From Argopecten irradians (taxonomy: Eukaryota > Mollusca > Bivalvia > Pectinida > Pectinidae), in the NCBI RefSeq assembly GCF_041381155.1, contig NC_091135.1, forward strand, positions 53,023,997 to 53,087,996: DNA of 64,000 bases, written 5' to 3'. The position numbers were made by a program, and so were the translations under genes. The notes below the pieces were generated by a model. The model was not told where the DNA came from. It did not search any database and saw nothing but the letters and a program-made list of their open reading frames with translations. This document shows, in pieces, positions 49,901 through 64,000 of this stretch; the stretch's first letter is position 1; every line of letters begins with the position of its first letter.

Positions 49901-52719
49901 CACGAGATTAACTTTCTTCATCAGTCAATGCAAGCAACAAAATTGATAATCAATCCTTATATTTACATTAACCAATTTAAAATTTCCGCTGTTGAAAAAA
50001 ATCAAATTATATGTGTTAGGTATAAGATTATTATACAATTTTGCAACATTGTACCAGTTATCGTACATGTATGTACAGCTACGGAACAGCCGCCAGTCAG
50101 TTCTTCTCGTCACCAAGGCAACACAAAATGTAGTTCCGAAAATAACTTCATTCTTTGTGCGTTGTTACGATAAAAAACGGCGATTTTGAAATATTGTTTT
50201 TATATTCAAGAATTAATGGCTTAAATTTTATCATAAAACATTATTATGTAGCTTCAAATACAAAAATTGCTGCGCAATACTAGCAGTGCAGTCAATGTGT
50301 AATCCGGTCGCTCGATTGAGCAGGGGTCCGGTTTCGAAGAAAATGACGATTGTGGTGAAAATGCTGAATAGTTGGTATCTAAACATAATCAAACCTTTTA
50401 AAACTCAATTATAATTGTTATGGAATTAACAGAATGCTGTATTCCCGTCTGATAATTATTTGTAGCTGACATTTAAATATGTATTAACTATATCTGTTGT
50501 GAAATCCAACCCCTGTGTCTATGGTATGTGATGCAGTCCAATAACCATGCTTCCGGGGCTGAATAAAACGTGTTAAAATGTGGGACTTAGTCGCAGATCA
50601 CTGGAAGACTTCTGTGTTATTCTTGAAATGTGATAACTTCTCTGTCTACTGGAGTTTGGGGATTAAAATTCGGTATAAAGTAAGTAGAGAAACATCGATT
50701 TGAAATGTTGGCGGTTTCCAACGACCCTCCAATGCCGTGGATTTTGACACTCACAGAATCGTTTCGTTAGGCTTAATGTCACTGAAATTAGCCTGTTTGC
50801 TGTTTGAGCGTATTTTCATGGAATCTATCGTTTCTAAGCTTTCGTGTATGACACCGTTTCACATATATTGTACACATTAAACTATTTGCGTTCGATTATG
50901 CCTACTAGGCTATGCGATGAGTGGTGAACCTCACTGCGTTCGGTCCTAACGTGACGCTAACCCAAATTACACTTTTTGAAGATAACATTGTTAAAATTTT
51001 CTTACGTGTGCTTGAATTAAGATATTCCTCTAAACATTAAACAAATAGATGCTTTTAGTTTTAATTTCATGCTTTGTTTACTTGTCAGCAGTGCATATAT
51101 TTAGGCCTAATAAATAGAGAGCTTTGAAGCATCCCCGGTTCAGGCTATGCTCAGCATTTTTTTTTACCTGGGCTTGAGCCTAATTCAGTGTTTCATCAAA
51201 ATACGTGTAAAATATCTCTAGGCGGCTATAATATTATATTACTGACAATTTCTAATATCACTTTATCAAACATTCCTGTCTGTGTTTCTAAATGTACAAC
51301 GATAGGCCACATCGCAGAAAGTTCAAAACTGAAGCGGCGTAAAACTACAATGTAGGTCAAAATGTAAACAATGTCAAAATGTATTCTCACGCCGGTCAGA
51401 GGTCAGCGCGTGACCAAGCATCTTCATTGGGAAATGAAGTGATCGGAGTTTACTAGTTACATTGAGGCGGAGCGAAGTGAAAATGTAAATATACATGTAT
51501 AATACACCACTGGTGTCATATATATATGTGTTTATATCATATATACATGGTACAGTAACAGTGAATCTAGCTGTGTGGCTCATTATAATTATAATTACTT
51601 ATAGGCTACATGTACACTTGTTAAATCTTGCATACATGTATTATATATACATGTCTTTATTCTTACCCAAAGGCATCACTGTTGATCCAAGCAAAGGGAT
51701 AGTTGGCGGTTGTGCAATACTGGCCACAGGTTTGCTTGGATTATTGGTTTGATCATCATTCTATTTCGAAATAAAACAACATGAACTTTGCAACAGGAGT
51801 AAACTAGTATGACTACAATATATCTATACATATGTATATATTGTATACATTGGTGTATTATAATCATTATAAATATAAGCTGTATTGAGTAATGTTGTAT
51901 TCAATTCAGAACTAAATACTCTACAGTATATAGATTTATATCTATCAGACTATAATATATATATATACACACACTGTACATGTATAGTACATTGAATCTG
52001 AATTATAGTACTATAATAACAAAGTTGCAGTCTAGTTTTCCACATAAAAATTGTGAATAAATTAATGATAACTGTATTATATTTTGATAGAAACAAACAC
52101 CTAGCTCGATCTTAAATTTCAATATGTTCTTGTTTTTACGTTGCATAATGCAGTATGGTTCTCATATACGTCCTTGACCTACCCTGCTAAAAACTGGCCC
52201 AAGTGATCGTCCGGGTGCCCTGGAATGTGTACTGGGTCCAACATCACTGGTATTGGTAGGTCTACTGCTGTTTGAAAGCTCACGAAATGGAGCGATCTTG
52301 ACTGGCGTCACCACCCGTACTTTCACGTCGATTTCCCCTGCCTTCAACGACTTTGAAACAGGCAGTGCCACGTTAGGGCTACGTAGCATGCGTTTCGTTG
52401 GCATGCTCATTGTTGTTCTCATTGACTGTATTAATTCATTTCTTAGATCAGAAACGTCCTTCTCAAGCTTCAAAATCTTTTGCACAGCACGAAAACATTT
52501 CCTACAAATACCATTTTCCCCCTGTACCACTATCACCTGTTCCACAGCGTCCTCGATATTCTTGCGTCTTTCCTCATTAATTTTCAGCTTTGTATCGAAT
52601 TTTTTAAAAACGACTTTCCCTTCTTCTGCAAAAGTTATAAATCTTACACCACAAAATATGCAACAATTACTCTTCCGAGGCGTAACCACTGCCCCAGACA
52701 TGGAGGCTGCCATTGTCAA
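43896..52719 (-). CDS. DUF6589-like (transposase-related) zinc-finger protein, eight exons
   Basis: Minus-strand exons 52719-52183, 51760-51667, 49673-49537, 47713-47246, 46982-46509, 46036-45910, 45684-45554 and 44837-43896 join in phase to about 969 residues. The N-terminus has a Cys pair CCIFC (20-23) and a second pair CRKC (72-75), resembling a ZAD- or THAP-like zinc module, then a Ser/Pro-rich linker. Exons 4-8 resemble the DUF6589 region: AIVCDTSPNIST, QLIGDNWDKNILPSF (probable catalytic-type Asp), LHLFNVYAIVDRV, and KSSGDIGTAYYFRNVLNMRN. Exon 8 carries a C2H2 finger (KCHFC at about 793, His 809 and 814). In invertebrates such proteins are multicopy and I consider them transposase-derived; the family call is from memory of its motifs. 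Several donors are GTATAA. It faces the RecQ gene tail to tail. Introns contain two MITEs. Confidence 0.75.
45049..45448. mobile_element. 400-bp MITE with TTAA target duplication (DUF6589 gene intron 7)
   Basis: The ends are inverted repeats: left AGGCCCACTACCTTTCCG and right CGGAAAGGTAGTGGCCCT, one mismatch. Each is bordered by TTAA (45045-45048 and 45449-45452), the target used by piggyBac-type transposases. No protein is encoded. Its right half is found again at 5380-5484. Confidence 0.85.
49803..49959. mobile_element. 157-bp fold-back element (DUF6589 gene intron 2)
   Basis: Near-perfect inverted arms of about 65 bases start TAAGGATTGATT and run through GTTGCTTGCATTGACTGATG and GAGATTAACTTTC. 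The loop contains a second small hairpin (GAACTGC, GAA, GCAGTTC). No protein is encoded. Confidence 0.85.
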
Positions 52720-53785
52720 TAAACTTTCGGTAATCCTCGGATCGGTTCTTCAATTCTTCAGTGAAGCGTACGCAAGGGAGGTAACTGAGGCGAGAACCAG
52801 TCTAGTGTATATAACAAAAATCGAGATAGATGTCGTAAAGTTTTAATTTATTTTGATAAATAAATATATACATTATGACTAACATTGATAATTATATTTT
52901 AATATTTTATGCTAATATTGTGTAATTTTTCCTAATTTTTCTTTGGTGGTCCCACAAAATATCAAATTAATATGAAAAACGGTTTTTAAAAAGTCGTAAT
53001 AATCGGTTGTTCCGAAAAGAAAAAGTAGACTCCGAACGGACAATATTCCCGCGTTTTACGAAACACGTGACAAAGTTATTGTTGAGCCATCGTTGTTTTG
53101 CAGGCGAAGATCGAAATAGAAAACTTCAGCAGCTGAATAGGTAATGAAATCTCGATACTGATATTTTATAGATAATTGACTTATAACTTTAAACTCATGA
53201 TAGATCTAGATTTATGATCATTTTGGGACAAATCTATAGGCAATTAATTTTCTTGATCGACCAACCTGCCAGTTGAAAATGTGGTCTCTCAATCATCCGC
53301 AATAAGTCTGCATAAATGGCCTTTTTAATTATTGTATGTTGTTTAAAAGTTTTAATTAGTCTTATTAAAATAATTCATGAAGATGATTTTAATTTTTTCG
53401 ATGTTTCTTTGGATATTTTCATAGCTTAAATCCATGGACCATTTCGGTCCCAATCAACAGGTTGGGCACAACCCTGCATATGGGTAACAGTTACCCATTT
53501 GAGTAACAGTTACCTGTTTGAGTAATCAATAAGTTACCCAAATGAGGAATATTTTGTAAGAAAAATGCATGAAGTTTTAAAAAAAATTTATCAAAAAAGG
53601 GCGTAATAATTTTGACATGGCACCATTAATAACATAACATAGTACATTATTAATCAAAATGGGACAAACTTCATTGTCTCAATTTTGGTAAAAGTCACAA
53701 AATAAACCACCTCCATTGCTTACTATGGTGCTAAAAATAGAAACCAGGTAAAACTCATTCAACCATAGGTATTTAGAACGCTGAT
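52720..53785. other. Upstream region of the DUF6589-like gene, without other genes
   Basis: Contains the presumed minus-strand promoter (no clear TATA box) and AT-rich sequence. A short repeat of GAGTAACAGTTACC lies at 53483-53535. The antisense frame across exon 1 (52253-52846) is a shadow. Confidence 0.4.
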
Positions 53786-53805
53786 AAGTCAAAGACCCAC
53801 TATAG

Positions 53806-55227
53806 ACTATTTTTGCTGACGACACCAAACTTTACAAACAAATATCTACTCCGGGTAGCAGACAAGAACTACAAAATAGCATAGATAAAATGGTAAAGTG
53901 GGCAGAGAACTGGCTGATGACTCTCAATCTTACCAAATGTAAACATATGGAGATTGGTAACAACGAGAAAACATCCCAATACAACATCCGGAACGAATCC
54001 TCAAACATAACTATCCAGAAAGTCTCAACAGAAAAGGATCTAGGTGTGATCATAGATGAGAAGCTGAACTTCTCGGAACAAGCTAACATAGCAGCACAAA
54101 AAGGAAATCGTATCATGGGAGTAATTTTTAAGTCATTTACATACATGGACCAACATATATTCAGAACTCTTTACAAATCCCTGGTACGACCGCACTTAGA
54201 ATATGCCACTACCATCTGGTCACCATTCCTACAAAAAGATATCATCAAAATCGAAAATGTCCAACGGAGAGCTACAAAGAGGATTAAAAATATCAAAGAC
54301 TTGTCCTACGAAGACAGACTTAGAACATTGGGTCTCCCTACACTGGAGTATAGACGAAAACGTTGTGATTTGATTCAACTATACAAGATTATTAAAGGGA
54401 CAATTCACTCACGCTAATTCTTTTACATAACCAAGAAGCAAAATATGGCATAAATGTATTGTTCTACATTTCTTATGAAACATGTAACATAAGATATTGA
54501 CAAATTCCACGTCATTGTTAAGTATTTTAATTGATACCGTTGTAATTACAAATCGTTGATCAATACGATTAAGCAGGTACAATGTGTACGCTGTAAAAAT
54601 ATCCGAGCCAAAGTCACGCACGTTAAACAAATGAACTACATAACCGCTGTGGAGGTGATATAATAATTTTTTTGGCAAGACAATTTACCTAATAAGGTAA
54701 ACACACATCTGTCAGAGCGATTTGAGCTGTTCTAGAAAAAAGTAGCATTACTCTACGGGCAAGGGACTGGGTTCGGCATACAAGATATCCGACCACAATG
54801 TGTAATGGCGGACAGCGAATGAGTTTGAACATTTCACACGCATTTCACCACCATGGGATTTTATGACATATCACAGTAAAACCGACTGATCTAATTTCCA
54901 TTAGAACTGGGGGGTTTCCGATATATATACAAATTTTAATGTTCTTGTAGAATGAATTGTCCCTTTAATAAGCATGATAAAATAGTCTCAGACACAATGT
55001 TTAGTAGTCGACCATACCAGTCAACCCGAGGAAATACCCACAAACTGTTCAAGAGACAGGTCAGGCTGAATACAACAAAAAATGCCTTCTCCAATAGAGT
55101 CGTCAACCACTGGAATGCATTACCAAACGAGGTAGTCAACGCCAAGTCAATCAACAGCTTTAAGACTCAGCTAAACAAATATTGGAAGACCAACAACAAG
55201 TTTGTCCTAAGCGAACATCCTTAGTGA
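53806..55227 (+). pseudogene. 5'-truncated CR1-like LINE ORF2 fragment, interrupted by a MITE
   Basis: The frame opens at the reverse-transcriptase catalytic motif FADDTKLYKQ (53812 on) and continues MVKWAENWLMTLNLTKCK, LGVIIDEKLNFS, LYKSLVRPHLEYATTIWSP and LGLPTLEYRRKRCDLI, the conserved downstream blocks of CR1/L2-type elements. At 54396 it is cut by a 569-bp MITE and resumes in the same frame at about 54966 with NKHDKIVSDTMFSSRPYQST and WNALPNEVV to a stop at 55222-55224. Everything upstream of FADD is missing, so the copy cannot transpose. Its clade (CR1, L2 or Jockey) is not certain. Confidence 0.8.
54396..54964. mobile_element. 569-bp MITE with TTAA duplication, inside the LINE
   Basis: Inverted ends AGGGACAATTCACTC and GAATGAATTGTCCCT are bordered by TTAA (54392-54395 and 54965-54968). 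Dropping the element and one TTAA rejoins the LINE frame as YKIINKHDKIVSDT. The termini share AGGG(A/C)C-type starts with the 400-bp MITE but differ beyond that, so they are separate families. Confidence 0.88.
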
Positions 55228-56225
55228 GGACGGTAGTGTAACTTTAAAATAGATTTGGTCTAAGGAAACTGCAAAAGAGACTCTATTAAACACATATGCA
55301 GCCTATAGACCAATTCTAATCGCCAGTCTACTCAGGTTTATATACTCATTTACCATTAAGTAGTACAAGTTGTTTGGGGATTGCCCCGCCACTTGTATCA
55401 GTGTTCCCCATTATATATCATTGTATCAATCTACCCTATAGATAGATCATAATTTTATGAAACTAAATCTATTAACTAGTACATATACACATAGGGTACC
55501 CTCAATTCATTTGACACCAATATTTTAAAATGATACATATTTTCAGTCCCTATGACTGGAATTTATAGAAATTTTATTTTTTTGTTAATAGTGATACTTT
55601 TAAATTTTTGTAAATAACTCTATAATATCTGTGCGTGCGTATCCGGAACTCAAAAGTCGGTGTAGGAGGGGGAAAAACCCCTATCTCCACCAAGATCTAT
55701 AATACCATCAATGCCTCTCTACAAGTGTGTACACTTTCAACGAGGCCGCCATCGGCGAAGTATCAGCGAAGTAGACTAACATGTAGAGAAAGGTAAGGAA
55801 CTCCTCCGTGACGCAAAATTGGATAATTTAGTTCAAAGTGTTGTAAAAAAATATCCAGAGCAGATATTTCAACAGCTTTGGTCTTAATTGAAAGTTAAGA
55901 TGTTACACTTCACGATGATAACAAGAAATCCTACTGAACTTAACTAATTTTTTCACAAACAGCCTCGAAACTTTGACGAAAAATTGATGAATTTCCGTTA
56001 GTCAGACACGATCGAGAACATTTTTGCAAACGAAAATGTCTATTCGCTACACTGAAAACACGGCAGCCTACAATAACAGGCTTTGACATACACAAACAAC
56101 AGGTGAAAACAAATGTATTTACTTGTTTGACGGTTCGTCCAAATCCCCCTCTCGTGGTCCTTATGTCATTTTTCAGCGTTAATAGTTATCCGGGTCAGGT
56201 TGACTGCCATTTTGCCACTATCTTG
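55228..56225. other. LINE 3' flank and upstream region of MCM4
   Basis: The first part (to about 55440) is probably the LINE 3' UTR. No gene recognised beyond it. I saw no clear E2F site (TTTSGCGC) or TATA box. Confidence 0.4.
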
Positions 56226-56300
56226 AAAGTTATGTATAGCCTAATCTGATTGGTCGGTTGGTTTTAGCTTAGCCAATGAGATTAGGCTATACATAACTTT
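56226..56300. promoter_or_regulatory. 28-bp inverted repeat with paired CCAAT boxes before MCM4
   Basis: Arms 56226-56253 and 56273-56300 match at 27 of 28 positions around a 19-base spacer, starting AAAGTTATGTATAGCC. The inner edges give ATTGG and CCAAT, that is two opposed CCAAT boxes, about 70 to 140 bases before the MCM4 ATG. It could be a small fold-back MITE that now forms part of the promoter. Confidence 0.6.
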
Positions 56301-56366
56301 TTATTTTCCTGATCATTGTGAAAAAAAAAAAAATCTTGAATGGTTCTATATTGTTAACAGATAATC

Positions 56367-63660
<7,294 letters not shown>

Positions 63661-64000
63661 GTAAGGATAGTGATAGGTGTTTCTCTCACCTGGCCAGCTG
63701 TAATTATCATACTTGGAAATCTTAGTATGCTTCAAAAAAAATATTTAAAAAAATATGACTAGCACTTTTGTATCTCGTGAGGATATTATGAAGAAAGTGA
63801 TTCAAACTACTGTTCACATATTGGTTTGTTTTAATCATGAGTTGACATTAAAGTGATAGAATATTTAGGCCATACAAAAAATATTTGTGTTTCTGGTAAC
63901 CCGACCGACCTTATAAAATCAGTGCCTTCTCAAAAACTTTTGATCAGCTTTGTCCTCAAGCAAACAAATAACAACCTAAATTATGTTTGGTTTAGCACAA

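Noticed and set aside
52253-52846. 197-codon + strand frame
   Set aside because: Antisense to exon 1 of the DUF6589-like gene, which has the zinc-binding Cys pairs and a good donor on the minus strand.
40180-53100. Terminal inverted repeats for a RecQ/DUF6589 composite element
   Set aside because: Both sides have a GTCACGT and a CCCGC nearby, but the match is too short and not properly arranged to count as termini.

Overview
This is eukaryotic, intron-rich, AT-rich DNA from an invertebrate, most likely a bivalve mollusc. The evidence is animal-type genes with GT-AG introns of 0.1 to 3 kb, plus dense repeats with bivalve character (non-autonomous Helitrons with tandem cores near 150 bp and short terminal hairpins). 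The species call is inference. No rRNA, tRNA or CRISPR array was recognised.

Layout. (1) 286-2144, +: a small secreted single-CUB-domain protein with a TATA promoter. (2) 5859-15872, +: nine exons of a DNAJA2-type Hsp40 co-chaperone; its introns hold a TIR element, a LINE tail, two Helitrons and a hAT-like element nested in a pogo-like one. The last exon (about 55 residues) was not found. (3) 16-31 kb: a gene-poor repeat zone with a TTAA-flanked piggyBac-like element carrying two Helitrons, a third Helitron of fourteen 145-bp units, and three minisatellites. (4) 31027-36099, -: a complete secreted C-type lectin in four coding exons, with a TATA promoter and a 5' UTR exon. The 3' end of its second exon, with the splice donor, is repeated in tandem inside the next intron. 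(5) 37.5-40 kb: a satellite of about 185-bp units built around a 34-bp palindrome. (6) 40318-42555, +: a RecQ-type helicase gene broken by a stop codon and by a 124-bp palindromic MITE. (7) 43896-52719, -: an eight-exon DUF6589-like (transposase-related) gene convergent with the helicase. (8) 53.8-55.2 kb: a 5'-truncated LINE cut by a TTAA MITE. (9) 56367-63660, +: fourteen exons of MCM4, running off the right edge.

DNAJA2 and MCM4 are conserved housekeeping genes (protein folding; replicative helicase). The lectin and CUB proteins look like secreted recognition or adhesion proteins. The RecQ/DUF6589 pair is probably selfish DNA, possibly one helicase-carrying Academ-like transposon. Exons were assigned by reading splice junctions and checking that phases join; no transcript or database evidence was available.
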